This document shows, one piece after another, positions 1 to 9,900 of a DNA stretch of 36,159 nt. The first letter of the stretch is position 1, and the number at the start of each line of letters is the position of its first letter. The notes beneath the pieces were generated by a model. It saw nothing but the letters and a program-made list of their open reading frames with translations. It did no database searches and had not been told where the DNA came from. This DNA is from Pirellula staleyi DSM 6068 (GTDB lineage: Bacteria; Planctomycetota; Planctomycetia; Pirellulales; Pirellulaceae): positions 1 through 36,159 of the forward strand of contig CAMCMB010000074.1 in NCBI GenBank assembly GCA_945875845.1, read 5' to 3'. Made by a program: the position numbers and the translations under genes.

Positions 1-94
1 TGTGAAGCGACGGATGGATCAGTATACGTTGATGATGGAACCCAGAAACGACTTACGAAAGAGACTCAGCAAGGGAGATAACTCATTTGAGTGA
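1..94 (+). CDS. Possible 3' tail of a gene entering from the left (frame uncertain)
   Basis: Two plus-strand frames are open from the left edge: frame 1 to a TAA at 79-81 and frame 2 to a TGA at 92-94. Either could be the C-terminal end of a gene that starts outside the window. Both tails are short and charged and match no family I recognise, so the frame cannot be chosen. The rest of the stretch up to 270 holds no gene and should contain the promoter of the next gene. Confidence 0.25.
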   Translation, partial: VKRRMDQYTLMMEPRNDLRKRLSKGDNSFE

Positions 95-270
95 AACAAC
101 TTGTCACGATAGTACAGTGCCATTCGTGCCTGGCACCTACCGAAGGGCCGTTGCTGCGGTATAGCGGGATATCCGTTGCCAACCTGCATTCCTGTCGCTA
201 AAACGTCAACTTAGTCCTTTTGGTTTAGTCGAACGGCTCAAAATTTTCCATCGCCGAGGAGATTTCACTG

Positions 271-2292
271 ATGAACTTGAATTCACGTGTCCGCTGTAGG
301 GTCTTAGTGGCAGTCACAGCGCTGGTTGCATGCAATTCTCTCGCATTTGCGGATCTCACGGACGATTTGAAAGTCCTCATCGACGCACACGAGGGTGAGG
401 TTGCAATATCTGTTAAGCACCTAAAAAACGGAACGATTTTCGCTCACCGAGGAGACAGCGTTCAAGCGACTGCTAGCCTGATCAAGTTTCCGATTCTGGT
501 CGAACTTTATCGGCAAAGCCAAGCTGAAAAAGTGTCGCTAGACAAGATGATAACGCTGAATGAAGAAGACAAGGTGCCTGGTTCGGGGATTCTCACCTCG
601 CATTTTCCGGCCGGTAGTCAAATTCCATTGCGTGGCGTCGCTCGCTTGATGATTGCGTTTTCCGACAACACAGCTACGAATCTCGTCATTGATCAAATTG
701 GACTTCCGACGGTCACACAAACCATGCAGGATCTAGGCCTACCAGAGACTCGCGCCAACTCTAAAGTATACCGGCGCGACACGTCCGTTGCTCCAGAACG
801 AAGCGAGACGTATGGACTTGGAAGCACGACTGCCAACGAGATGGTCAAACTCTTAGAACTCTTGCATTCACGCAAACTAGTATCGGTTGAAGCATCCGAA
901 GAAATGTTAAAACACTTGGCGGCCTGCGATGATGGAACAAAACTCTTGCGGTTTCTACCAAAGTCTATCAAGGCCTATCACAAAACGGGAGCTGTCGCCA
1001 ACGTGCGTACCGATGCTGGACTCCTCGAAACACCAAGCGGTGTGATTGCCATTGCGGTTCTAACGACCAAGAACAAGGACGCGAGCTGGGGGGATTTCAA
1101 CGCCGCAGAAATCCTTTGCGGGAAAATCGGTCAAGCCGTTTACAAAGAATTCAACCCGGAAAACGCGAGCAAATCGCCGAACGACAAGCCAGGTGAAACC
1201 GCTCTCTCCATGGGTGCGAGTGGAGAGATGGTAGAAGCCTTGCAACGGGCCTTGAACAAGAGCGTCAAACCCGATGTGGCGCTGACGGTGGATGGTGACT
1301 TTGGATCCATGACTGCCTCGACGCTTCGAAAATTCCAATCGGAAAACGGACTGGAACCAACAGGAATCGCGGATGCCACGACCTGGAGAAAACTGGGACC
1401 ACTCGAGTTTCAAGAAGCAGCCGTTCCTACTCCGAGCGCTGTTAACTCGGAAAGTTTGCCTCTCCAACCTGCTGATTCCTTGACAGGCATTCCATTCGTT
1501 TCTTGTCGCGGATGGGTCGTGGCGGATGGCGAAACAGGGCGAGTGCTCGGTGAGGAAAAAATGAACGACAAGATGGATATCGCAAGCACAACCAAGATCA
1601 TGACGGCTTGGCTGGTCTGTCAAGCATGTGATCGCGACCCCAAAGTGCTTGACGAGACAATCACTTTTTCGCGACGCGCCGATGAAACGGTCGGATCCTC
1701 CGCAACCGTGCGAGTCGGTGAATCGCTTTCCGTGCGCGAAGGTCTGTACGGCTTGATGCTACCCTCGGGAAATGATATGGCGGTGTCGATGGCGGAACAT
1801 TTCGGTTCGCGCCTTCGTGCTCCAGGTGTTTCGGAAGATCAAGATCCCCTCGATTCCTTTGTCGATGCGATGAACCGAGAGGCCTTGCGGTTGGGCATGA
1901 CCGGGACTCAATATCAAAACCCACACGGTTTGACGGTCAAAAATCACCATAGCAGCTGCGCGGACTTGCTGAAACTTTCTCGAGCCGCGCTTGAATCGAC
2001 TCTCTTGAGGAGCATAGTTAAAACGCGACAGCGTGGCTGCGAACTTACTGGTGCGGCAGGATACACACGCAATATTGTGTGGAAGAATACCAACCAGTTA
2101 CTTGCAACCGATGGCTACTTCGGATTGAAAACAGGCACGACCGATGCTGCGGGGGCTTGTCTGGTTTCCTGTAGCCAAAGAGACAGTCGCTCGTTAATCG
2201 TGATCGTGCTCGGTGCCAGCGGCTCCCCGGCACGCTACTCGGATTCACAGAATCTACATCGCTGGGGCTGGCAAAAGCGTCTCAAGCAATAA
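271..2292 (+). CDS. Exported fusion: class A beta-lactamase-like domain, peptidoglycan-binding domain, D-Ala-D-Ala carboxypeptidase (S11) domain
   Basis: A 673-residue protein predicted to act on peptidoglycan in the periplasm. Residues 1-27 form a Sec signal peptide (likely cleavage after AFA, A27). Domain 1 (about 30-295) has the class A serine-enzyme set: S69-x-x-K72, S131-D-N133 and K238-T-G240. The omega-loop E-x-x-L-N motif, which supplies the deacylating Glu in true class A beta-lactamases, is not evident. Domain 2 (about 311-376) is a PG_binding_1 repeat with the typical VDGDFG and W-x-x-L-G features. Domain 3 (about 405-665) has the S11 DacA-type set: S439-T-T-K442, S499-G-N501 and K620-T-G622. 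A ribosome binding site AGGAG lies 8 bases before the ATG. The gene stands alone, with a long repeat-filled gap downstream. The likely role is cell-wall remodelling. Resistance cannot be inferred, because the beta-lactamase hallmark Glu is not found. Confidence 0.85.
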   Translation: MNLNSRVRCRVLVAVTALVACNSLAFADLTDDLKVLIDAHEGEVAISVKHLKNGTIFAHRGDSVQATASLIKFPILVELYRQSQAEKVSLDKMITLNEEDKVPGSGILTSHFPAGSQIPLRGVARLMIAFSDNTATNLVIDQIGLPTVTQTMQDLGLPETRANSKVYRRDTSVAPERSETYGLGSTTANEMVKLLELLHSRKLVSVEASEEMLKHLAACDDGTKLLRFLPKSIKAYHKTGAVANVRTDAGLLETPSGVIAIAVLTTKNKDASWGDFNAAEILCGKIGQAVYKEFNPENASKSPNDKPGETALSMGASGEMVEALQRALNKSVKPDVALTVDGDFGSMTASTLRKFQSENGLEPTGIADATTWRKLGPLEFQEAAVPTPSAVNSESLPLQPADSLTGIPFVSCRGWVVADGETGRVLGEEKMNDKMDIASTTKIMTAWLVCQACDRDPKVLDETITFSRRADETVGSSATVRVGESLSVREGLYGLMLPSGNDMAVSMAEHFGSRLRAPGVSEDQDPLDSFVDAMNREALRLGMTGTQYQNPHGLTVKNHHSSCADLLKLSRAALESTLLRSIVKTRQRGCELTGAAGYTRNIVWKNTNQLLATDGYFGLKTGTTDAAGACLVSCSQRDSRSLIVIVLGASGSPARYSDSQNLHRWGWQKRLKQ

Positions 2293-2570
2293 AAGGTGCA
2301 GGCACGCTCCGCCGTGCCGTTCGCAGTCAAGCTTTTGCCAGGATTCCAGGTGGACGGCACATGGAATGTGCCTACTACTTTGATTTTTGTCGGCTGTGTC
2401 GGTACTTGCTGCGGGACAGCCTGGTAAAGAAATTTTGTATCCCGTTGCGACGGTGATTGATGTTCCGGATGCATTGCAATCGTAAACCACTTATGGCAGA
2501 TTCCAATCCGGGTCGGACTCCACATCGTTCGTATTAATCTCGAACCCGTACTCGATGAAATGGTGCTCGT

Positions 2571-2601
2571 ACTCGAATCTCGAATCTCGAATCTCGAATC
2601 T
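2571..2601. repeat. Heptanucleotide tandem repeat, unit TCTCGAA
   Basis: About four tandem copies of a 7-bp unit (TCTCGAA) are directly visible. Imperfect CTCGTACTCGAT-like copies precede them from about 2530. It is comparable in type, but not in unit, to the heptamer tracts at 11351-11426 and 33017-33108. Confidence 0.85.
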
Positions 2602-2789
2602 GGTCGATGGCATCGATTACCGTATTAATTAGCCGGAACGCGCTAGCGTCCGGTTTATGGAAAACCGGCTCGGGCTCTACCGGCCTTGTGCCAGTGGACC
2701 CAAGACTTGCAGGCTAGTCGTTGTCGTTGCGACCTTGAGCCTGTCTCCCCATGTTGTGAAGGATATTGGGGCCGTATTGACAGTGCAAA

Positions 2790-2810
2790 GTCACTCTCGG
2801 CAAGAGTGAC
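2790..2810. repeat. Perfect hairpin, 8-bp stem with 5-nt loop
   Basis: GTCACTCT and AGAGTGAC are exact inverted repeats separated by CGGCA. There is no T-run, so it is not a classical intrinsic terminator. It may be a copy of a short dispersed palindromic repeat. Confidence 0.6.
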
Positions 2811-2971
2811 CTTCTTCGCCGTGGCGGAATCTCCGTTGAAAAACTGTTCGCTTGTCTCCCTTCATGTTCCGTTCAGGATTGGTGTGCTAGGCTTGCGTTA
2901 CAATTAGCAAACAAGCATCGCAAGGGCGTACTAGGAAACTGAGCTATCTTTCTAAATTTTGAGCATTGCAT

Positions 2972-3625
2972 ATGCGGCTTTTGTTAGTGGAGGATGAAAT
3001 CGATTTGTTGGAGTCTCTTGCGCAGGCACTTCGCGAAGATGGATATGCCGTCGACACGGCTGGTAACGGCGATGACGGTTATTTTAAAGCCAAAACCTGG
3101 GACTATGACGCCATCATCTTGGATTGGATGTTGCCTAAGCTGAATGGAATCGAATTGCTTCGTCGACTTAGACGCGACAAGAAGACTCCGGTCTTGCTTC
3201 TAACGGCCAAGGATGCCGTTTCCGATCGGGTGGCCGGATTGGACCAAGGGGCAGACGATTTTCTGGTTAAGCCTTTCAATTTGAGCGAGCTGCTGGCGAG
3301 AGTTCGGGCTCTCATTCGACGTTCCACTGGAAACGCCTCCAATCTCATCGTCATCGGCTCGATAGAAATCAATTTGGCGAGTAAAACGGTAATGGACTCT
3401 GGCAACGCCATCGAGCTTACTGCGAGGGAATACGCGATGCTTGAGTTGCTTGCCGTGCATGCGGGCAAGCTTGTGAGTCGAACGATGATCTACAATCACA
3501 TTTTTGACGAACAAGATGACACGTTATCGAATCTAGTGGATGTTCATATATCGCATTTGCGCAAAAAGCTAGGCAGGGATTTTATCGAAACAAGGCGAGG
3601 CCAAGGATACATTCTGAATGTTTAG
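2972..3625 (+). CDS. OmpR/PhoB-family response regulator
   Basis: A 217-residue DNA-binding response regulator. The receiver domain (about 1-115) has the acidic pair E7/D8, phosphoacceptor D51 in ILDWMLP, T78 in LLLTAKD and K100 in VKPFN. The C-terminal winged-helix Trans_reg_C domain (about 122-217) ends with the typical LRKKLGRDFIETRRGQGY segment. I start it at the ATG at 2972. An in-frame TTG two codons earlier (2966) is possible, but the family N-terminus begins at MRLLLVEDE. The stop overlaps the ATG of the downstream histidine kinase by 8 bases, so the two are translationally coupled and form a cognate pair. The stimulus is unknown; the pair resembles CusR/CopR-type and QseB-type regulators only at the general family level. 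Confidence 0.95.
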   Translation: MRLLLVEDEIDLLESLAQALREDGYAVDTAGNGDDGYFKAKTWDYDAIILDWMLPKLNGIELLRRLRRDKKTPVLLLTAKDAVSDRVAGLDQGADDFLVKPFNLSELLARVRALIRRSTGNASNLIVIGSIEINLASKTVMDSGNAIELTAREYAMLELLAVHAGKLVSRTMIYNHIFDEQDDTLSNLVDVHISHLRKKLGRDFIETRRGQGYILNV

Positions 3626-5231
3626 CGTGTTCCAATCCTTGCGATGGCGTATGCAGTCTTGGCACGCGTTGATTCTTTTGACCGTTGTGGTCGTCTTTGG
3701 TAGCCTTTTGCATTGGGAAATGGTTCGCGCGCATTGGGACCGCATTGACGAAGAGTTATTGGGTGCAGCCAGAATCCTCGAAGGTTCAATGCTGGCGGTT
3801 CCCCCCGCCATTCTAGAAGCGCTAGCTCAAGACGTTACTGTGTCTGGAGCTCGTATTCCACGTCCAAATTCGAATCGTCCGTGGCGGCCAGAGGATAGGC
3901 GGCCAGAGGATAGGCGGCCAGAGGATAGACGGCCACCTCCCATAGGCTCAGCTCAAATTTTGCCTTCTCGAATGTTCCCTTATCGCAACTGGAAATTCCC
4001 GGGTGCGGACACGCAGAACCTTGGAGATCGAACCGAGGAGGAATGGGAAGCGTCCATTCAACTTCCGGCTCAGCTTCCCGAGCAACTGGGGAGAAACCAG
4101 GGAGCAGTCTATTTCTTCCTCTGGCGAAGCGATGGGTCCGTCCTTCGAGAATCCAATTCTCCTGCTCAGCCGCCAACACCAAACAAAGAGATCTTAGCAT
4201 CGCTTGATCGCGACCGGATGGCACGGCAAGTACGAGGGCCTTTTCGAGAAGTGTTCATTCGTGGACCAAGGGAAACCCTGATCTGCGTCGGTCGATCTGC
4301 AATTCGTGAGCGAGAAAAAATTGCAGGCATGACTTGGACGATTGTAGCCAGCGGCCTATCCGTTTTGGGCGTTGGTTTGATGGGTGGTTGGTGGTTAAGC
4401 AAACGCGCCATCGAACCGATTCAACGTATGAGTCGAACGGCGCAGGGAATCAATGCGAATCAGTTAACAGATCGCGTCAAGCTGTCTGGTTTTGATACCG
4501 AACTTGCGGGGCTTGGGGCAACGCTCAACACCATGCTGGATCGGATCAGCCAAGCTTTTGAACAACAACGTCAGTTTACTGCCGACGCCTCTCATGAGTT
4601 GAGAACACCGGTTTCCATCATTTTAACGAGCAGTGAACTCGCACTTTCAAAAACCCGAGAACCGGCGGAGTATCGCGAGCAATTGGTGAAATGCAAACGA
4701 GCCGCAGAACGAATGCGTCAACTGACCGACTCGTTGCTAACACTCGCACGGCTGGACTCAACGACCAACCTAGATTTGACCCATGTAGACTTGGATGCAT
4801 TGCTTCACGATGCGGTCAGCTCCATTCACAGCATTGCCGATGCGAAATCCATTCAGATCCAAACTCAGTTGGAACACGCGTCGCTACAAGGAAACGAAAC
4901 TCTGTTGCGGCAAGCGTTCCATAATCTGTTGTCCAACGCCATTAAATACAGCCATCCTGAGAGTCACATTTTCGTTCGCTTGCTCAAGTCCAAGGAATAC
5001 GTCTCCATCGAAGTCGAAGACCACGGAATCGGCATTCCAGAATCAGCGATCCCTAAACTTTTCGATCGGTTTTATCGCGTGGACGAATCGCGAGCGCGGG
5101 CCGAAGGTGGAACTGGACTTGGCCTGTCTATCGCAGAGCGCATTGTGCATTGCCATCAGGGACAGATTTCGGTTGACTCCGTGCTTGGGGGGGGCAGCGT
5201 GTTTCGAATCGTACTACCGCTGCCGAGTTAA
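3618..5231 (+). CDS. Membrane sensor histidine kinase with a tandem-repeat linker in its sensor domain
   Basis: A 537-residue sensor kinase, partner of the overlapping response regulator. TM1 spans about 17-33. An extracytoplasmic sensor region follows (about 34-238) and TM2 is at about 239-259. HAMP is at about 260-313, and HisKA has H326 in the ASHELRTP motif. The HATPase_c domain shows N440 (N box), D468-H-G-I-G (G1), FDRFYR at 482-487 (F box) and G497-x-G-x-G-L-G (G2). All catalytic motifs are intact. Residues 89-107 are a fivefold-periodic R-P-E-D-R repeat encoded by a 15-bp tandem repeat, followed by a proline run. This probably forms a flexible or charged linker in the sensor domain. 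The ligand cannot be inferred from the sequence. Confidence 0.94.
   Translation: MFSVFQSLRWRMQSWHALILLTVVVVFGSLLHWEMVRAHWDRIDEELLGAARILEGSMLAVPPAILEALAQDVTVSGARIPRPNSNRPWRPEDRRPEDRRPEDRRPPPIGSAQILPSRMFPYRNWKFPGADTQNLGDRTEEEWEASIQLPAQLPEQLGRNQGAVYFFLWRSDGSVLRESNSPAQPPTPNKEILASLDRDRMARQVRGPFREVFIRGPRETLICVGRSAIREREKIAGMTWTIVASGLSVLGVGLMGGWWLSKRAIEPIQRMSRTAQGINANQLTDRVKLSGFDTELAGLGATLNTMLDRISQAFEQQRQFTADASHELRTPVSIILTSSELALSKTREPAEYREQLVKCKRAAERMRQLTDSLLTLARLDSTTNLDLTHVDLDALLHDAVSSIHSIADAKSIQIQTQLEHASLQGNETLLRQAFHNLLSNAIKYSHPESHIFVRLLKSKEYVSIEVEDHGIGIPESAIPKLFDRFYRVDESRARAEGGTGLGLSIAERIVHCHQGQISVDSVLGGGSVFRIVLPLPS
3882..3935 (+). repeat. 15-bp in-frame tandem repeat inside the histidine kinase gene
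   Basis: About three copies of a 15-bp unit (CGGCCAGAGGATAGG type) encode the repeated pentapeptide R-P-E-D-R. Because the unit is a multiple of three, a change in copy number would keep the reading frame. Confidence 0.85.
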
Positions 5232-5269
5232 GGCGAGCGGCAGATTGCAGTATTCCAATCCGAAGCTTA

Positions 5270-5371
5270 CCGGCTCGTTGCTTAAATGAATTGTGAGACG
5301 GGGTATGCAAAGTGGCATGGGCGTCTCGCCCATGGATTCACTAGCGCGCTCGTGCCACGCGATGGTAACCC
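5270..5371 (+). repeat. Dispersed palindromic repeat, family C, copy 1
   Basis: It begins with a GGCTCGTTGCTTAAATG-type end and contains the 19-bp near-palindrome CATGGGCGTCTCGCCCATG at 5316-5334. It continues through GGATTCAC and a GTGCCACGCGATGG tail. Closely similar copies are at 12513-12640 (opposite strand) and 26025-26135. Confidence 0.8.
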
Positions 5372-5377
5372 GTGCCC

Positions 5378-5411
5378 GTAAGCGAGGCCCCGACTGCAAT
5401 CCCTCGCTTAC
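5378..5411. repeat. Hairpin repeat GTAAGCGAGG ... CCTCGCTTAC, copy 1
   Basis: Exact 10-bp inverted arms flank a 14-nt spacer. The same arms, with nearly the same spacer and the same upstream ACCCGTGCCC, recur at 12361-12394, so this is a dispersed element and not a locus-specific terminator. Confidence 0.8.
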
Positions 5412-5546
5412 GTATCGTGTTATGATTGGGAGTGTTCTGTCTGCCGTTCGCCTACGCACTCGCACAAAAGTTTCCGAGCCTTACTCATCGGAAGCAACTT
5501 TGTTCTGAATGCTCGAAACCATGGCACACGGCTTCGCCAGAAAACG

Positions 5547-6971
5547 TTACGCTTGTGGCTCGGTCATGGAGAACGGATCCAGAGCAGCGTCTAACGTTTC
5601 CTTGGGCAGCACGTTTTGCTCGATACATAATTCCCGGATCGTCTTGCCAGATGCGAACGCTTCCTTGGTCAGCTTGGCAGCCTTTTCATAGCCGATATGT
5701 GGGTTCAGACTCGTCACCATAGACAAACTCTGCTCGACTGCCGCTTCGCATGCTTCCGGATTGGCTTCCAAGCCGTCCATGCAAAACTCGATAAACGCGT
5801 TGATGCCGTTCGAAAGCAACGCGATGCTTTCCAGCATTGCGTGCCCCATGATTGGCATCATGATGTTCAATTGGAAATTGCCGCCCGTTGCACCGCATAG
5901 GGTCATGGTTGTGTCATTCCCCATCACGCGAGCAGTCAATTGCATCATGCTCTCGCACATGACTGGATTCACTTTGCCGGGCATGATCGATGAGCCGGGT
6001 TGGCGATCCGGCAGAATCACTTCGTAAAATCCACATCGAGGACCGGACCCCAACCAACGAATATTGTTCGCAATGTTGAACAACGACATCGCAATCGTCT
6101 TGACTTGCCCATGACACTCAACAAGCCCGTCGCGCTGCGCGTTGGCCTCGAAATGATCGACTGCTTCGACAAAAGGGATACCCGTTTGTTGGACCAAGTC
6201 CGCAGCGACTCGCCCTCCAAATTCGGGATGGGTGTTGATACCACTGCCGACAGCGGTGCCCCCCACCGGCAATTCGTAAACCGCTTTAGCCGCCACACGA
6301 GCCCGGTCGAGTGAAAGCTCGATTTGCCTTGCAAAGGCGCCGAACTCTTGCCCCAATCGCAGCGGAGTCGCATCCATCAAGTGGGTACGACCGATCTTGA
6401 TGATCTTGTCCCATTGCACCGCTTTGTCTCGCATCGTTCGATGAAGCTTCTCAAGCTGTGGTATGAGCGTGTTGTGGATTTCGCAAGCGGTTGCGACATG
6501 GATAGCGGTGGGGAAAGTGTCGTTGGTGCTCTGGCCCATGTTGACGTGATCGTTTGGATGGATCGGTTTCGACTTCGAAAAGCGATCGCCCCCCATCCTC
6601 TCAATGGCACGATTGGAGATGACTTCGTTGATGTTCATATTGCTCGACGTTCCCGAGCCGGTTTGGAAGACGTCGACTGGGAACTCGCCATCCATTTTTC
6701 CATCGATGACATCTTGGCAAGCCGAATACATGGCTTTCACTTGATCGATACTGAGGGGGTTTTTGCCTGTACCCGTTAATTTCCCGAGATCGTTGTTGGC
6801 TTTCGCGCAGGCCAATTTGACTCGCCCCATGCCGCGAATCAGAGGGACTGGCAACTGCCAACCCGAGATCGGGAAATTTTCAACTGCCCGTTGTGTTTGG
6901 GCGCTATAGTAAGCGTTGGCGGGCACTTGAACCTCGCCCATCGAATCAACTTCGGTTCGGTAGTTTGTCAT
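5547..6971 (-). CDS. fumC: Class II fumarate hydratase
   Basis: Fumarase of the tricarboxylic acid cycle, hydrating fumarate to malate in the cytoplasm as a homotetramer. The protein is 474 residues, the normal class II length. It shows the family N-terminus (EVDSMGEVQVPANAYYSAQTQRAVENF, split here as EVDSMGEVQVP and AQTQR), the TGSGTSSNMN segment and the superfamily signature GSSIMPGKVNP at 326-336. I start at the ATG at 6971, because homologues begin a few residues before the E-x-D-S-M-G motif. An in-frame ATG at 6995 would overlap the end of ileS. The gene starts 8 bases after the ileS stop, so it is very likely co-transcribed with ileS. Aspartase is related, but the motifs and N-terminus read as fumarase. 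Confidence 0.95.
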   Translation of the reverse strand: MTNYRTEVDSMGEVQVPANAYYSAQTQRAVENFPISGWQLPVPLIRGMGRVKLACAKANNDLGKLTGTGKNPLSIDQVKAMYSACQDVIDGKMDGEFPVDVFQTGSGTSSNMNINEVISNRAIERMGGDRFSKSKPIHPNDHVNMGQSTNDTFPTAIHVATACEIHNTLIPQLEKLHRTMRDKAVQWDKIIKIGRTHLMDATPLRLGQEFGAFARQIELSLDRARVAAKAVYELPVGGTAVGSGINTHPEFGGRVAADLVQQTGIPFVEAVDHFEANAQRDGLVECHGQVKTIAMSLFNIANNIRWLGSGPRCGFYEVILPDRQPGSSIMPGKVNPVMCESMMQLTARVMGNDTTMTLCGATGGNFQLNIMMPIMGHAMLESIALLSNGINAFIEFCMDGLEANPEACEAAVEQSLSMVTSLNPHIGYEKAAKLTKEAFASGKTIRELCIEQNVLPKETLDAALDPFSMTEPQA

Positions 6972-6979
6972 GGTTTTAC

Positions 6980-9900
6980 TCAGGTGATGGGGCAAAGGCC
7001 CAACTGGACCGTTGTGTCGGCTAATTCCACGTCTTCAAGCTCAATGGATTTGGCGGCGGTCTCCATGGATAATCGGACCGCTAACGTTTCCGTGCATATG
7101 AATGCATGGTTCTCTTGGATTGCATCTCGAATCAAGGAGACGTCGGTTTGCAGAATAACTTCAATTCGGTCGCTGAAGTTGCACTGTCGCTTTTTGCGCA
7201 TATCTTGGATCAAGCGAATCGCATCCTTGGCAATACCCTCACGAATCAAGCTTTCGGTGAGCTCTGTATTGAGGGCGACAACACAGTTTTTGCCTTGAGC
7301 AGCAGCCCAACCGGCTTTTGCATTCATGCGAACTTGGATGTCTTCGCTGTCGAGTTCGATATCTTTTCCGTCGACGTTGAGAGTGATTTTCGAATGAAGT
7401 GTCATCTGTTCCAGCAAGAGTGCGCCCGAAGCGATCGCCAGGGCTTGCTTGACCTTCGGCAACAAAGGTCCAACGCGAGGGCCAAGTTTTCGCAAGTTAG
7501 GCAGGACTGAGTACTCGACGAATGGACTTGCACCGCTCGCGTAGTGGATTTCTTTCACGTTGAGCTCTTCACGCACGATGTCGTCATGGATTTTTAGCCA
7601 CTCGATATGCATGTTGTCCGCCATCGTCACTTCCACTCGTCCGAGTGGCTGTCGCACCTTCAGCTTGGCATCCATGCGTGCCGAACGACCTAGCGAAGCG
7701 ATCTCTCGAAGCAGAGCCATGCGAGTATTCAATGTGGGATCGGTGGTCGCAAAACTTCCGTCGGGGTAGTCGCACAAATGAACGCTTTCGCAAACACCGG
7801 CCAATGTGCCTTTCAAGTGCTGCCAGAGAACCTCTGCCAAAAATGGAGTGAATGGTGCGATCAACTTTGCGATGACAATGAGGCTTTCGTAGAGCGTCCA
7901 ATACGCATCGAGTTTGTCGGTCGATTGCTTGTCGGCGGACCAGTAGCGAGATCGGCTGCGGCGAACGTACCAATTGCTGAGTGCATCCACCAAGGCATTG
8001 AGAGCCTGGCAAGCACCGTAGCTATCGTAGTGATCCATTCGATCGACCGCCACTTTGCAGGCTGTCGCCAACTCGCTCATCATCCAACGATCCAATTCGC
8101 TGCGATCGCCGATGGGGCGATAAGTTGGCGATTGTGCAAACTCTTTCGACGTCAACTGCGCAAGTGGTCCAACGATATCGGACGGCCCTTGGAAACCGTC
8201 GATTTCAGCATAAATCGTAAAGAAGCTAAAGATGTTCCAGAGTCGAAGAATGAACTCGGGAATACTATCTCGAATAGCGCGTTCACTGTAGAGAATGGAA
8301 TTCCATGGTGGTTGGTTCGCGAAGAGATACCAACGCAAAGCGTCCGCGCCATACTTGTCAAAAATCTCCTGTGGGCTTCGGTAATTGCGAAGCGATTTCG
8401 ACATTTTTCCCGTCTTGTGGACGAGGTCGTTCCCGAGAGTCTCGCGGGCTTCTTCTTCCGTCAAAAAGCGTTGTTTGCCATCCTTGCTTTCGTACCATTC
8501 GGCAAGCATCAAGCCTAAGACGATGCAGTTTTTGAACGGGTGCGGGTAAGCCACAGTCTCCTTTTCGAAGAGCATAGTACTGATGGCGAGTTGGCTGTAG
8601 AACCAGCCACGCGTTTGGTCGATGGCCTCGCTGATGAAGTCTGCCGGGAACTGGCTCTTGAACAACTCCGCATTTTGGTGTGGGTATCCCCATTGAGCAA
8701 AGGGCATTGCACCGCTGTCGTACCAACAATCGATGACTTCGGTGACGCGTACCATGCGTGCACCGGTTGCGAACGGTGAATCGTAAGTGATGGCGTCGAT
8801 GTAGGGTTTGTGAACGCGCAAGTCGTCGACGAGTTCTGGATTCTTTGCCTTGGCTTGTTCCCAGACTTCGAGGCCGCGAACACCGGGCTTGGCCAGAAGT
8901 TCATCGTACTTGCCAATCCCTTGCATTTCACCGGTTTGATCGCAAACCCAGATAGGCAGCGGCGTACCCCAGTAACGTTCGCGGGAAATCGCCCAATCGA
9001 CGTTCGATTCCAGGAAATTGCCAAAACGGCCTGTGCCAATGTGTTCCGGATGCCAGCCGATTTTCTGATTGTTCTCAAGCATCGCATCGCGATAAGAAGT
9101 GGTTCGAATGAACCAGCTTTCTCGCGGATACTGAATGAGTGGATCTTCGCTTGCACGCCAACAAAAAGGATAGTCGTGGACGTATTGCTCTTGGTACCAA
9201 AGGCTCCCTTGGTCTCGCAATCGGCGGGTGATGGGTTTATCGGCATCTTTGACCCATATTCCTTCGTAGTCAGGCGCCTCGGAGGTGAACTTGCCGCTCG
9301 GTGACACTGCGCAAAGCAATGGAGGTTGGTCCGACTCGGAAAAGCGTTTGCGTTGTTCGACCAGGACTTCGTAGTCCGTTTCACCAAAAGGTGGCGCCAC
9401 GTGAACGAGTCCTGTCCCCGAATCGATGGTAACAAAGGGAGCCGCTACAACTCGCCATGATGGACGTTCCGCACCGCTGGCCTTGAGAGCGACGGAGGTG
9501 GATGCTTGTTGGTCATAGTAGTAGGGAAACGGAGGCGTGTAATGCAAACCGACGAGTTTTGAGCCCTTGACGGTTTTTTGAACTGTAAGCTTTCGCTTGG
9601 TTTTGTCGGCGAGCGATTGAACCAGTGCCTGTGCAACGACAATGGTTTCATCCGCTTCTTCATCGCGACAAAATGCATAGTCCAGTTGAGTGTTTACCGC
9701 TGCGAATTGGTTGTTTGGCAATGTCCACGGAGTGGTCGTCCAAACGACGAGAGAAGTCTTCTCGAGCCCTTCGATCGGAAAGCGAACAAAGACACTTGGG
9801 TCGGCAACTTCGCGATACCCTTGGCCCACTTCGCCGGCGCTAAGGGCGGTACCACCTTGAGCCCACCACCAAACAATTTTGTGACCGCGATAGAGCAAGC

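Larger units (their letters stand above)
2293..2965. other. Intergenic region without a convincing gene, rich in hairpins
   Basis: No open frame here looks coding. A 73-codon frame at 2686-2907 has poor composition and no ribosome binding site. The region contains several short palindromes: GGCACG/CGTGCC arms at 2301-2318, GGCACATGGAATGTGCC at 2356-2372, a near-palindrome CCGGAACGCGCTAGCGTCCGG at about 2633-2655, and a perfect 8-bp stem hairpin at 2790-2810. It also carries a heptamer tandem repeat at 2571-2601. The promoter of the response regulator should lie near 2880-2960. Confidence 0.6.
5232..5546. other. Convergent intergenic region filled by two repeat modules
   Basis: This lies between the 3' ends of the histidine kinase (plus) and fumC (minus). 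No gene is seen. It holds one copy of the CATGGGCGTCTCGCCCATG palindrome family (5270-5371) and a GTAAGCGAGG/CCTCGCTTAC hairpin (5378-5411). These hairpins may double as bidirectional transcription terminators for the two converging genes. Confidence 0.6.

Noticed and set aside
271-1155. Annotation of domain 1 as a beta-lactamase resistance determinant
   Set aside because: The E-x-x-L-N omega-loop motif is not evident, and the fusion with wall-binding and S11 domains points to cell-wall metabolism.
1060-1623. A 187-codon minus-strand frame inside the wall enzyme gene
   Set aside because: It is antisense to the peptidoglycan-binding domain and the start of the S11 domain. It has no recognisable motifs.
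8515-9435. A 306-codon minus-strand open frame
   Set aside because: It lies in another frame of ileS, whose motifs are intact. The translation has no family features, so it is a shadow frame.
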